In this document: piece by piece, positions 34,942-44,369 of the stretch
Numbering within the stretch: position 1 is the first letter of the stretch
Layout of the letters: every line of letters begins with the position of its first letter
Assembly (NCBI RefSeq): GCF_002688565.1
Contig: NZ_CP024011.1
Span: forward strand, 1,860,001-1,924,000
DNA from: Acinetobacter sp. LoGeW2-3
GTDB taxonomy: Bacteria > Pseudomonadota > Gammaproteobacteria > Pseudomonadales > Moraxellaceae
Direction: 5' to 3'
DNA length: 64,000 nt
Translations under genes and position numbers: made by a program
The notes under the pieces: model-generated
What the model saw: the letters and a program-made list of their open reading frames with translations, nothing else
Databases searched by the model: none
What the model was told of the DNA's origin: nothing

Positions 34942-35718
34942 ATGAAGATGCAGCAATTTAAACCTTTACTTCTCGCAACGCTGGTTGGGATGGGTATAGG
35001 CGGATTGTTTGGTTGTCAGCAGCAAGAAGAACCGCAAGCGAGTACAGCGGTCGAGCAGAAACAGGACGCGATTCCGCTGATTCAGGCGAAAACTGTGCCG
35101 ATCAAGAATGCTAAAAATTTATCTTGTGAAAAAGAAGGCTGCACCCGTTTTGATCTGCAAACTGTAGAAACGAATGTTTCCTGGATCGATCATTATTTTC
35201 AGGAGCGTCTGCAACGTGCTGAACCAGTTGCTTTTTCTCAGCCACAAGGTGGAGAAAAAACAGCTGAAGAGCAGGAGCTGAGTAGCGTAGAGCAACGCTC
35301 TATGACGATTAATTTTATTGGTCAGCGTCATAATCTGGCGACTTTTGTGATCAAGAGCTATAGCTTTAAAACCGGTGCAGAGCATAGCCTGTACCATACC
35401 GAATATGTCAATCTGGATCTTGATCAGAAAAAGCGCATTGCTTTACAAGATATTTTGCAAAAAGGTACAGAACAGCAGCTGCTAGATGCCTTGTATGAAT
35501 CAAACATGGTGTGGCTCAATACCCAGGGTGTGAGCAAAGATCAGTTAAAACTCAGTGATAATTTCTACTTTGGTGCTAATGGTTTGGTACTTGTGTATCC
35601 ACTCTATGAGCTAGCCGATTATGCTGTGGGCATGCCTGAACTGAAAATTCCCTATGCAGACTTGAGCAAGCTGATCAAGCCGGAATATTTATCGGGATTG
35701 GCAGCGACAACCCCTTAA
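34942..35718 (+). CDS. DUF3298 (RsiV C-terminal-like) lipoprotein
   Basis: Predicted lipoprotein of 258 residues. The signal peptide ends in the lipobox GGLFGC (about Cys 28), followed by a Gln/Glu-rich linker. The C-terminal half fits DUF3298: SLYHTEYVNLDLDQKKRIALQDIL, then DNFYFGANGLVLVYPLYELADYAVGMPELKIPYADL, ending in LIKPEYLS. This domain is shared with RsiV, which binds lysozyme in Bacillus, and with other envelope proteins; no sigma factor is next to this gene, so an RsiV-like role is not implied. A single ATG is preceded by AGGATTTCAGG. Confidence 0.8.
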   Translation: MKMQQFKPLLLATLVGMGIGGLFGCQQQEEPQASTAVEQKQDAIPLIQAKTVPIKNAKNLSCEKEGCTRFDLQTVETNVSWIDHYFQERLQRAEPVAFSQPQGGEKTAEEQELSSVEQRSMTINFIGQRHNLATFVIKSYSFKTGAEHSLYHTEYVNLDLDQKKRIALQDILQKGTEQQLLDALYESNMVWLNTQGVSKDQLKLSDNFYFGANGLVLVYPLYELADYAVGMPELKIPYADLSKLIKPEYLSGLAATTP

Positions 35719-35809
35719 ATATTGTGCTAATAAGGCTCAGCCATCTACCAGGTCACTGTATTTTTTGCCGTTAAGAGCTTACACTATAGCCAGTTTTTTT
35801 CTTATCTAA

Positions 35810-37090
<1,281 letters not shown>

Positions 37091-37161
37091 AAATCGATGT
37101 GTGCACCAAAATGTGCATGAAAATTGCTTAGACAGTCAGATCTTAATATTTGAGGCTTTTC

Positions 37162-38535
37162 GTGGATATTTTCCCAATCTCGTTAAAGTTGCAGCAGCAA
37201 CCTTGTCTGATTGTCGGTGGTGGACATATTGCTTACCGCAAGGCGGTACTTTTGCAGAAAGCAGGCGCAGTCATTTCGGTGATTGCACCTGAAATTGAAG
37301 CAGGTCTGCTTGAGATTGTTCAAGCGACCGCCGGTCAATATGTTCAGGCACCTTTCAATCCTGAAATTCCATTACGTTCTTACCGTCTGGTGATTGCAGC
37401 AACCAATGATGCTGCGGTCAATCGTCAGGTCTTTGAAGACTGTGAAGCTGAAAATGTGCTGGTCAACAGTGTTGATGATCCGCCACATTGCCGTTTCATG
37501 GTACCCGCGATTATCGATCGTTCACCGCTGATTATTTCAGTCGCCAGCAACGGCACTTCACCAGTATTATCCCGTCAGATTCGTACCCAGCTGGAAGCCA
37601 CTATTCCACATGGTATGGGTAAACTGGCTGAGTTCTCAGGTAAATGGCGTAGTGCAGTTAAAGCCAAGATTAGTAATCCCGATGAACGCCGTATCTTCTG
37701 GGAAGACTTGTATGCCAGTCCACTGAAAGAACAGGTATTCAATGACAACCTGGCTGAAGCCGACCGTCTGATTGAGCAAGCCCTGAATGAATGGCAAAAA
37801 CCGAAAGGTGAAGTCTATCTGGTTGGTGCTGGTCCCGGTGATCCAGAATTGCTGACGCTGAAAGCCTTACGCTTAATGCAACAGGCTGATGTGGTGATTT
37901 ACGATCGTCTGGTCTCTGCACCAATCATGGAATTATGTCGCCGGGATGCAGAGAAGATCTATGTTGGTAAGGCTCGCTCGAATCATGCTGTGCCCCAAGA
38001 AGGGATTAATGCTTTATTGGTAAAATATGCCAGCGAAGGTAAACGTGTCTGTCGTCTAAAAGGCGGTGATCCGTTTATCTTTGGTCGTGGTGGTGAAGAG
38101 ATTGAAGAGCTGTTCGCTGCTGGCGTGGCTTTTCAGGTCGTGCCTGGCATTACTGCAGCTTCAGGCTGTTCAGCTTATGCTGGTATTCCATTGACTCACC
38201 GTGATTATGCACAAAGTGTACGTTTCCTGACTGGGCATTTAAAGGAAGGTTCACCTGAGTTGCCTTGGAATGAACTGGTCTATGAAAACCAGACGCTAGT
38301 GCTGTATATGGGTCTAGTTGGACTAGAAAAAATCTGTGCTCAACTGATTGCTCACGGTCAACGTCCAGATATGCCAGTCGCTTTGGTATCAAAAGGCACC
38401 ACACCAGAGCAAAAAGTCGTGGTCGGAACGCTCCAAGATATTGCATCTAAAGTATCCGAGCACCATATTCAGGCACCAACCTTGACCATTATTGGTGAAG
38501 TGGTGCGTTTACGTGAAAAACTTCAGTGGTCGTAA
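37162..38535 (+). CDS. cysG: Siroheme synthase CysG (multifunctional)
   Basis: Makes siroheme from uroporphyrinogen III in three steps, for sulfite and nitrite reductases. It is 457 residues with two parts. The N-terminal dehydrogenase/ferrochelatase has the NAD-binding CLIVGGGHIAYRKAVLL at about 14-30 and the conserved NSVDDPPHCRF. The C-terminal SAM-dependent methyltransferase begins VYLVGAGPGDPELLTLKALR near residue 217, with GGDPFIFGRGGEE near 300. GTG 37162 has TGAGG six bases upstream and yields DIFPISLKL, aligning with E. coli CysG; the TTG upstream is rejected. Confidence 0.95.
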   Translation: MDIFPISLKLQQQPCLIVGGGHIAYRKAVLLQKAGAVISVIAPEIEAGLLEIVQATAGQYVQAPFNPEIPLRSYRLVIAATNDAAVNRQVFEDCEAENVLVNSVDDPPHCRFMVPAIIDRSPLIISVASNGTSPVLSRQIRTQLEATIPHGMGKLAEFSGKWRSAVKAKISNPDERRIFWEDLYASPLKEQVFNDNLAEADRLIEQALNEWQKPKGEVYLVGAGPGDPELLTLKALRLMQQADVVIYDRLVSAPIMELCRRDAEKIYVGKARSNHAVPQEGINALLVKYASEGKRVCRLKGGDPFIFGRGGEEIEELFAAGVAFQVVPGITAASGCSAYAGIPLTHRDYAQSVRFLTGHLKEGSPELPWNELVYENQTLVLYMGLVGLEKICAQLIAHGQRPDMPVALVSKGTTPEQKVVVGTLQDIASKVSEHHIQAPTLTIIGEVVRLREKLQWS

Positions 38536-38569
38536 ACGACTACTGAACTCCCAAAAGTAGAGAAAAGCT

Positions 38570-39046
38570 GTGATCCATGTTGTTTTATATGAGCCTGAAA
38601 TTCCTGCCAATACAGGTAATATTATTCGCCTATGCGCAAATACGGGAGCACAGTTGCATTTGGTCAAGCCGCTTGGCTTTGAGCTGGATGACAAAAAGCT
38701 AAAACGTGCAGGTCTGGATTACCATGAATATGCCCATATGCAAATCTGGGAAAATATCGAGGAATGTCTGGCGGATTTGGCTTCTAAAGGTGTGGGTACA
38801 GATGCGGTTTATCCGCTAACCACCAAAGGTTTTGAAACCCCGCATACTTCGGATTTAAACCGCTCTGTAGCATTATTGATGGGGCCAGAAACACGTGGCC
38901 TGCCAGAAAATGTGCGGATGATGTTTCCAAAAGAACACTGGATTCGTCTGCCAATGGCTGAGAATTCACGTAGCTTAAATCTGTCTAATGCGACAGCGGT
39001 AATTGTTTATGAAGCATGGCGTCAGCAGGGTTTCAAACCACTTTAA
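38570..39046 (+). CDS. trmL: tRNA (cytidine/uridine-2'-O)-methyltransferase TrmL
   Basis: SPOUT-class methyltransferase of 158 residues that methylates the wobble ribose of tRNA-Leu isoacceptors. The three SPOUT motifs are present: [20 protein letters not shown] at about 6-25, [11 protein letters not shown] at about 103-113, and [23 protein letters not shown] at about 126-148, which form the trefoil knot and SAM site. Length matches E. coli TrmL (157). The start is GTG (38570) after AGAAAAG. It lies 34 bp after cysG and likely shares its mRNA. Confidence 0.94.
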   Translation: MIHVVLYEPEIPANTGNIIRLCANTGAQLHLVKPLGFELDDKKLKRAGLDYHEYAHMQIWENIEECLADLASKGVGTDAVYPLTTKGFETPHTSDLNRSVALLMGPETRGLPENVRMMFPKEHWIRLPMAENSRSLNLSNATAVIVYEAWRQQGFKPL

Positions 39047-39072
39047 CTGACTCCTTTATTTATTTTTAAAGA

Positions 39073-39097
39073 AAGCTGCCATCAGGCGGCTTTTTTT
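39073..39097 (+). terminator. Rho-independent terminator after trmL
   Basis: AAGCTGCC pairs with GGCGGCTT (one G-T pair) around ATCA; seven T residues follow. Confidence 0.82.
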
Positions 39098-39186
39098 AAT
39101 TTATGTAACAGAAAAGGCTCTTCATTTTATCTTTCAGCTGATCTTCGCTATAACAAAGCTAAGTACTTTATAAAAAGGAAGATAAA

Positions 39187-39618
39187 TTGCAAAAAAAATG
39201 GATCACAGCAAGTTGTGCAGCTTTATTAATGTTCAGTGTATCAAGTCAGGCACAGGAAGAACCGCAACAGCCGGCAGAAGAAGTCAAACCACTCATCCAA
39301 GAAGAAATTAAGCAAGGTATGGCAGAGATGCAGCAACGACTGAATGACCGCATTGAAGCTTGGGGTAAAACTTTAACCAAAGAGGATTTCGAATGGAGCT
39401 GGCGAGGACGAATCCTGAATCAACCGAAACGTCAGGAAGTCTGTAATATCTTTCAGGGTGTGGTCAATGAAACCTATCGCCTAGCTGTGCAGAACAAGGC
39501 GCGCTTGAGTCCAGAAAGTCAGGAAGTATTAAAGGACCGTAATGTCTTTATTGAACGGCTAGGCTATAAGGACAATATTGTCGATACCCGTATGGGATTT
39601 AACTGTCGTCTAAAATAA
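39187..39618 (+). CDS. Hypothetical periplasmic protein
   Basis: Protein of 143 residues with a clear signal peptide (MQKKWITASCAALLMFSVSSQAQ, probably cut after SQA). An acidic/Gln/Pro-rich linker and a helical domain with two Cys follow (EVCNIFQGVV and FNCRLK), which could form a disulphide in the periplasm. The mature part begins with a long amphipathic helix (LIQEEIKQGMAEMQQRLNDRI). The start is TTG, supported by AAAAGGAAG eight bases upstream and by the signal peptide beginning immediately. Family not recognised. A bidirectional terminator follows. Confidence 0.7.
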   Translation: MQKKWITASCAALLMFSVSSQAQEEPQQPAEEVKPLIQEEIKQGMAEMQQRLNDRIEAWGKTLTKEDFEWSWRGRILNQPKRQEVCNIFQGVVNETYRLAVQNKARLSPESQEVLKDRNVFIERLGYKDNIVDTRMGFNCRLK

Positions 39619-39655
39619 TTTTGAACTGAGCTAAAATACTAATGGATGAGGAATA

Positions 39656-39680
39656 AAAAAGGCGCACAAGGCGCCTTTTT
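39656..39680 (+). terminator. Bidirectional terminator between converging genes
   Basis: AAAAAGGCGC pairs with GCGCCTTTTT around ACAAG, serving the periplasmic protein gene and the minus-strand permease gene. Confidence 0.83.
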
Positions 39681-39702
39681 CAAGTCTGAACAATTCAAAG
39701 AA

Positions 39703-41091
39703 TTATTCAAACTCGTTATGTTGTGGAGCAGGGTGCTTAAAGCCCTTAGTTTTGTAGCCTAAGTACAGGATACCGAACATTGCCCACCATAAACCGTATT
39801 TCAGTGCAGTTTCTTCAATTTCTAGCCACATTGCAAAGATACTGAAGAAGCCTAAAAGTGGAATCACCACGAAGCTGAAAATATCTTTCGCTGTTTTAGT
39901 ACGGCCATCACGCAATGCATAACGTGAAATCACCGACAGGTTTACGAAAGTAAATGCAGTCAAGGCACCGAAACTGATCATTGAAATCACGATATCAAGA
40001 TCCATAAAACCAGCAGTTAGGGCAACCGCACCCACAATCATAATATTGTATGAAGGCGTAAAGTTACGTGGGCTGATATGACCAAAGATTTTCTTGTTGA
40101 TCACACCATCACGACCCATGACATACATCAGACGTGATACGCCTGCGTGTGCAGAGATACCAGACGCCATTACTGTCACGATTGCGAAAGCAAGTACATA
40201 AGACTGGAACAGTGAACCACCGACTAACAGCAGAATTTCTGGCTGAGTTTCGGCAATATTCTCGAAGTAAGAACCCGGTGCAGATGGGAAATACAACTGC
40301 ATGAAGTAAGTACTGATAATGAAAATCACACCGGCGATTAAAGCAGTCAAGAAAATTGCTTTAGGCAGGGTTTTTTCAGTATCTTTTGTTTCTTCAGCCA
40401 GAGAACTTAAAGAGTCAAAACCGGTGAACGAGAAGCATAGTAAGGTTGCACCTGTGACCAGAGCACCGACTGAAGTCAGCTCATTCCAGAAAGGTTCCAG
40501 ACTCCATAACTGATAACGCTGTTCAGCAGTAATTGGACCGTCGGCATTGAAACCAGCCTGTAGCTTGGTAAATACCATCCAGGTAAAGATACCAATCACC
40601 AGCAACTGGATGAACACGATCATACTGTTGAAGTTTGCAACAAAACGCGCGCCACGCAGGTTGATCCCTGTCATGAAAGCGGTCAATACAATCACCCAGA
40701 CCCAGTGGTTTACAGCCGGGAACAGTGCTTCCAGGTAAATCACGGCCAGGATGATGTTCACCATAGGCGACAACAGGTAGTCTAACCAGGAAGACCAACC
40801 CACCATAAAGCCAAGATTCGGGTGAATAGATTTTTGGGCATAGGTATACGCCGAACCCGAAGAAGGGTAGCGACGGATCATGTGACCATAGCTGATCGAT
40901 GTAAACAAAATTGCAACCAGGGCAATAATGTAAGACGTAGGAACATGCAAATGACTTTCTTCAGATACCAGGCCAAAAGTATCAAATAATGTCATTGGTT
41001 GAATATAAGCTAAACCAATAATAATGATGTGCCAGAGTCCCAGCGTTTTTTGCAGTTTAGCTGCCGATTGAGTCCCAGAGAAATTTGTCAA
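39703..41091 (-). CDS. APC-family permease, putrescine importer PuuP-like
   Basis: Amino acid-polyamine-organocation transporter of 462 residues with twelve predicted helices. It tracks E. coli PuuP closely in several blocks: LWHIIIIGLAYIQPMTLFDTFG at about 19-40, SAYTYAQKSIHPNLGFMVGWSS at about 80-101, ATLLCFSFTGFDSLSSLAEET at about 215-235, and SRLMYVMGRDGVINKKIFG at about 320-338. A proton-coupled putrescine or related amine uptake role is therefore likely, although no puu catabolic genes are near. The adjacent unit (SCP2-like protein and iron alcohol dehydrogenase) is separated by a terminator, so it is probably independent. Confidence 0.85.
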   Translation of the reverse strand: MTNFSGTQSAAKLQKTLGLWHIIIIGLAYIQPMTLFDTFGLVSEESHLHVPTSYIIALVAILFTSISYGHMIRRYPSSGSAYTYAQKSIHPNLGFMVGWSSWLDYLLSPMVNIILAVIYLEALFPAVNHWVWVIVLTAFMTGINLRGARFVANFNSMIVFIQLLVIGIFTWMVFTKLQAGFNADGPITAEQRYQLWSLEPFWNELTSVGALVTGATLLCFSFTGFDSLSSLAEETKDTEKTLPKAIFLTALIAGVIFIISTYFMQLYFPSAPGSYFENIAETQPEILLLVGGSLFQSYVLAFAIVTVMASGISAHAGVSRLMYVMGRDGVINKKIFGHISPRNFTPSYNIMIVGAVALTAGFMDLDIVISMISFGALTAFTFVNLSVISRYALRDGRTKTAKDIFSFVVIPLLGFFSIFAMWLEIEETALKYGLWWAMFGILYLGYKTKGFKHPAPQHNEFE

Positions 41092-41291
41092 CGGCGTTAT
41101 CCTCTTAATCGTTGATCAAGGATCAGTCATATTTATAAGGATCGTTTGAGACGAACGATCCCCCCTACAAATTAAGCAAAAGCGCGCCAATCTACTCTAG
41201 AATGAACATTTTTGCTAGCAATTTTTTTGAGATTACTACAGCATGAAATATGCCAAAGTGATCATAATTTTTGGGCGTCTTTTCATGCAAG

Positions 41292-41323
41292 ATAAAAGCC
41301 TGATGCTTAAAAAAACATCAGGC
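41292..41323 (-). terminator. Terminator of the SCP2-like/alcohol dehydrogenase unit
   Basis: Minus-strand stem GCCTGATG/CATCAGGC (41298-41305 with 41316-41323), followed on that strand by TTTTATC. Confidence 0.72.
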
Positions 41324-41359
41324 CCTAAATTTTCGCTATATTGGCTTATTTTTCAAGAA

Positions 41360-42544
41360 TTACCAAGCTTTTTTTAAGATCGATTTCAAATCTTCCAGGG
41401 TAGCTTCTTTCGGGTTGTAAATGATGGAACCATCATTTAATGCCTTCTCGGCAACTTCATCCAGTTGCGCTTCAGAAACCTTACCTGTTTCACTTAATGT
41501 ACGCGGTAATTTGGTCAGCGCATAAATACGGTCTCGCATTGCCAGAATTGTCGCAATTGCTTTATCAGCACGCAGATGACCCGGTGTTTGTGCATAGATA
41601 TCTGGACCGGCCAATGGCAATAATAGGTCTGCGATCTTGCCACCATTTACTTCCTTGTTATATTCCAGTACATAAGGCAGGAACAGGTTCATACATAGTC
41701 CATGTGGCAAATGAGCCACTGCACCTAGCGCGTGTCCAAGAGAATGCACCAGACCAACCATAGAATTCGAGAAAGCAATACCTGCCATGGTAGACGCTTG
41801 AGCGAGTTCCAAACGACCCTGAGCATCAGATGGATTATCGAGAACCTTGAATAAGTTTTCGCTAACTTTCTTCACCGCTGCTATGGCATAGGCATCAGAA
41901 ATCGGATTGGCTGCCATACAGGTATAAGCTTCTACCGCATGTGTCATCGCATCCATTGCAGTCATTGCAGTGAGGTGTGGCGGCAAAGTCTGGGTCATAC
42001 GTGGATCCAGAATCGCAGCATGCGGCATCAGGTAATAAGATGCGAATGGCATTTTCAGGTTCTTTTCAGTATCTGATACGACTGCAACCATGGTCACTTC
42101 AGAACCAGTACCCGATGTAGTTGGAATCACAAAAAATGGCTTTAAAGGTTTTGGCAGGTTATGTGCACCTGAATATTTCAGCAGGTCATCGCCACCTTCG
42201 GAGACCAAAATATTAGTTGCTTTTGAAGTATCGATCACTGAACCACCACCGATGGCAATAATCGCGTCACAGTTATTGTCACGATACAGCTGTGCAGCAC
42301 GACGTACCGTACCTAAACTTGAGTCTGGCGGTACATCATCAAAAATCGCTGCAATCTCTGCATCGGTGGATTCAAAAGCCGCTTCGATTGGAGCAAGCAG
42401 ATTATTGGCACGTACGCCTTTATCAGTAATGATCAGCGGACGTTTAGCACCTAAAGTCGAAAGTTCAAATGGAATATGTTCGAGCGCAGCATGACCTGCA
42501 ATCACCTTGACTGGGCAGAAAAACTCATAATAAGGCTTGGTCAT
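41360..42544 (-). CDS. Iron-containing alcohol dehydrogenase
   Basis: NAD(P)-dependent group III alcohol dehydrogenase of about 394 residues. The dinucleotide-binding GGGSVIDTSKA is at about 95-105. IPTTSGTGSEVT near 137-148 and MDAMTHAVEAYTC near 196-208 supply substrate/metal residues. The iron-ligand His are in HSLGHALGAVAHLPHGLCM at about 263-281. The ATG at 42544 follows the upstream stop codon by one base (TAA C ATG), so it is translationally coupled to the SCP2-like gene; a GTG three codons earlier is less likely. The alcohol substrate is unknown; pairing with an SCP2 lipid-binding protein hints at a hydrophobic alcohol or aldehyde. Confidence 0.92.
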   Translation of the reverse strand: MTKPYYEFFCPVKVIAGHAALEHIPFELSTLGAKRPLIITDKGVRANNLLAPIEAAFESTDAEIAAIFDDVPPDSSLGTVRRAAQLYRDNNCDAIIAIGGGSVIDTSKATNILVSEGGDDLLKYSGAHNLPKPLKPFFVIPTTSGTGSEVTMVAVVSDTEKNLKMPFASYYLMPHAAILDPRMTQTLPPHLTAMTAMDAMTHAVEAYTCMAANPISDAYAIAAVKKVSENLFKVLDNPSDAQGRLELAQASTMAGIAFSNSMVGLVHSLGHALGAVAHLPHGLCMNLFLPYVLEYNKEVNGGKIADLLLPLAGPDIYAQTPGHLRADKAIATILAMRDRIYALTKLPRTLSETGKVSEAQLDEVAEKALNDGSIIYNPKEATLEDLKSILKKAW

Positions 42545-42545
42545 G

Positions 42546-43079
42546 TTAGGCACTCCGTTTCAAATAAGATTGAGCAATTTTTAAATAGATGCTGCTTGCT
42601 TCAGTTAATTTTTCTTTCAGGCTGAGATTGCTTGGATATTCTTTCACTGCCAGTTGTGCGACCAATTTCGGCAAAATCAAGGATTCCATTTTATTCAGGC
42701 AACGTACCAGACGGATGGCATAAGAAATATCACCATCGGCAATCATACGGTCATGGGCAAAGGCCTGTGAGGTACTTTCCTGGAAAGAAAACACCAAGAA
42801 GGCATGATGCAGATGCTTAAAGGTAATCGTCAGGTCAGGCACAGTGTCCATCGACTTTACGAGTTCGAGTCGCTTATCTTCAGTGACCCGGGCAATGAAT
42901 GCCGGGCCGTGGGGGAAAACTTTCATAGAAAGACTGAAATTCGCCGGAAACTGGGCAACTTCCTTTTTGATTTCCTCATCGACCTGGCTTGCCATGACCA
43001 AGCCTCTGCCAATCACATCCATCATGAGTTTGACATAGGCTTGTTGCAAAGCAGGTTTAACGGATTTAGTTGCAATCAC
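42546..43079 (-). CDS. SCP2-like sterol/lipid-transfer domain protein
   Basis: Protein of 177 residues. The central part reads like an SCP2 fold: ANFSLSMKVFPHGPAFIARVTEDKRLELV, then DLTITFKHLHHAFLVFSFQESTSQAFAHDRMIADGDISYAIRLVRCL, which matches the SCP2 pattern of a D-x-T-I-x-F strand, a helix, then AF--DR---DGD. SCP2 domains bind fatty acyl chains and sterol-like ligands. The gene precedes the iron alcohol dehydrogenase with a one-base gap. No signal peptide. Assignment is by pattern recall and is weaker than for neighbouring enzymes. Confidence 0.68.
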   Translation of the reverse strand: MIATKSVKPALQQAYVKLMMDVIGRGLVMASQVDEEIKKEVAQFPANFSLSMKVFPHGPAFIARVTEDKRLELVKSMDTVPDLTITFKHLHHAFLVFSFQESTSQAFAHDRMIADGDISYAIRLVRCLNKMESLILPKLVAQLAVKEYPSNLSLKEKLTEASSIYLKIAQSYLKRSA

Positions 43080-43154
43080 GTGATGATCCCTACCTGGAAT
43101 ATTATTGGTTTAGAGTAATTACTCTAATTTATTTATTATTGAAATGCAAAGGCT

Positions 43155-43814
43155 TTATCTTTGCTCGACACTCACGTCCTTAAAGTAACCGCTGCTGGTT
43201 AAAGTTTCAATAATTTGCACACACAAGTCAGCAAATTTTGGCGGGTTACTCACCAGGTCATTAATCCGTACCATTTCCAGTCCAGCATAGCCACATGGGT
43301 TAATGGTATGGAAGCCGGTCAGGTCACAGTCAATATTTAAAGATAGGCCATGATAACTGCGACCTTTACGGATCTTAAAGCCGAGCGAACCAATCTTGCG
43401 TTCATTGACATAGACACCCGGTGCATCCGGTTTGGCATAGGCTTCAATGCCATACTTTTTGAGTAGCTCAATCATCAGGTTTTCGGCGTAGGAAACAAGG
43501 GTACGCACATTCCAACCGAGACGATTCAAGTCAAACATAAAATAAGCAACGAGTTGACCTGGGCCATGCCAAGTCACCTGACCACCGCGATCGGTCTGAA
43601 TCACCGGAATATTGGATGGAATCAGGATATGTTCCGGCTTGCCCGCTTGGCCCTGAGTCAGTACATCATGATGCTGCAAAATCCACAGCTCATCCGGGGT
43701 GTTTTCATCACGGTTTTCAGTCAGGGCTTTCATTTCCAGAAAGCGGTCTTCGTAGGGAGTCAAGTCGTTATATTGACGAATAATCAGGGAAGGTTTTTGA
43801 ACCGCATCTGTCAC
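43155..43814 (-). CDS. lipB: Octanoyltransferase LipB
   Basis: Transfers octanoate from acyl carrier protein to lipoyl-domain lysines, the first step of lipoate synthesis. It has 219 residues. Conserved blocks: QTDRGGQVTWHGPGQLVAYFMFDL at about 72-95, the active-site Lys in ERKIGSLGFKIRKGRSYHGLSLNI at about 132-155, and the catalytic Cys in TINPCGYAGLEMV at about 170-182. GTG start at 43814 with AAGGACG six bases upstream. It lies downstream of ybeD as in E. coli, but a terminator separates them here. Confidence 0.95.
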   Translation of the reverse strand: MTDAVQKPSLIIRQYNDLTPYEDRFLEMKALTENRDENTPDELWILQHHDVLTQGQAGKPEHILIPSNIPVIQTDRGGQVTWHGPGQLVAYFMFDLNRLGWNVRTLVSYAENLMIELLKKYGIEAYAKPDAPGVYVNERKIGSLGFKIRKGRSYHGLSLNIDCDLTGFHTINPCGYAGLEMVRINDLVSNPPKFADLCVQIIETLTSSGYFKDVSVEQR

Positions 43815-43927
43815 AGTGTGCGTCCTTGAAAAGATTAAAAAGTACTGTCAATAATTATAATGATTTCAAGCCGCGATGGGGGGCGTGATTCATAATAATT
43901 GTCTAGGACGAATTTTCAGGTATAAAA

Positions 43928-43949
43928 AAACACGCCCTAAAGCGTGTTT
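43928..43949 (-). terminator. Terminator after ybeD
   Basis: AAACACGC pairs with GCGTGTTT around CCTAAA. On the minus strand the T run continues into TTTTTATA. Confidence 0.78.
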
Positions 43950-43971
43950 CTTATTTGTAGCCTGAGCTGTC

Positions 43972-44259
43972 TTAAAGCGCAGTCTTGATCAATGGGCAAG
44001 CAGCCAGATCAGCATAAACAGCGTGTACTTGTTCAAGTTCAAGAAAACGTAACTGTGCAGTAATCGAGTGATATTTACCAGTACGTGATGGAGTAATGCT
44101 TACGCTATCACCATCAAATTCAGGAAAGTGTTTGGTAAAAATATCAACCACAGCGGTCAGCAGCTCTTCGCCAGCCAAGCCAATGAGTTTGATCGGGTAA
44201 TCCATCGGGAAAACCCAAAGATCTTCGCGGAGTTCACGAGATGGTGTACGGTCTAACAT
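43972..44259 (-). CDS. ybeD: YbeD/DUF493 family protein
   Basis: Small protein of 95 residues, UPF0250 family, with an ACT-like alpha/beta fold. DLWVFPMDYPIKLIGLAGEEL at about 13-33 and SITPSRTGKYHSITAQLRF at about 53-71 match the family, in which FPxDYxxKxxG is conserved. Function is unknown; the link to lipB in E. coli suggests a connection with lipoylation. GGGGGACTAC precedes the ATG. A strong 10-bp hairpin lies between rpoD and this gene. Confidence 0.9.
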   Translation of the reverse strand: MLDRTPSRELREDLWVFPMDYPIKLIGLAGEELLTAVVDIFTKHFPEFDGDSVSITPSRTGKYHSITAQLRFLELEQVHAVYADLAACPLIKTAL

Positions 44260-44275
44260 GTAGTCCCCCTATTCG

Positions 44276-44301
44276 AAACGCCTGCATGAGCGCAGGCGTT
44301 T
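44276..44301 (-). terminator. 10-bp hairpin between rpoD and ybeD
   Basis: AAACGCCTGC pairs perfectly with GCAGGCGTTT around ATGAGC. The minus-strand tail is only three T residues, so it may be a weak terminator, an attenuator or an RNA-stabilising 3' end of the rpoD transcript. Confidence 0.6.
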
Positions 44302-44369
44302 GGGTCTGTCTGGATACCTAAATGGAGACTTTTAACTGAAATTCAAGTCTCCATCTATTGTATCAAATC

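Noticed and set aside
34942..35718. DUF3298 lipoprotein as an anti-sigma factor of RsiV type
   Set aside because: No ECF sigma gene adjoins it and no cytoplasmic anti-sigma domain is present; only the periplasmic domain type is shared.
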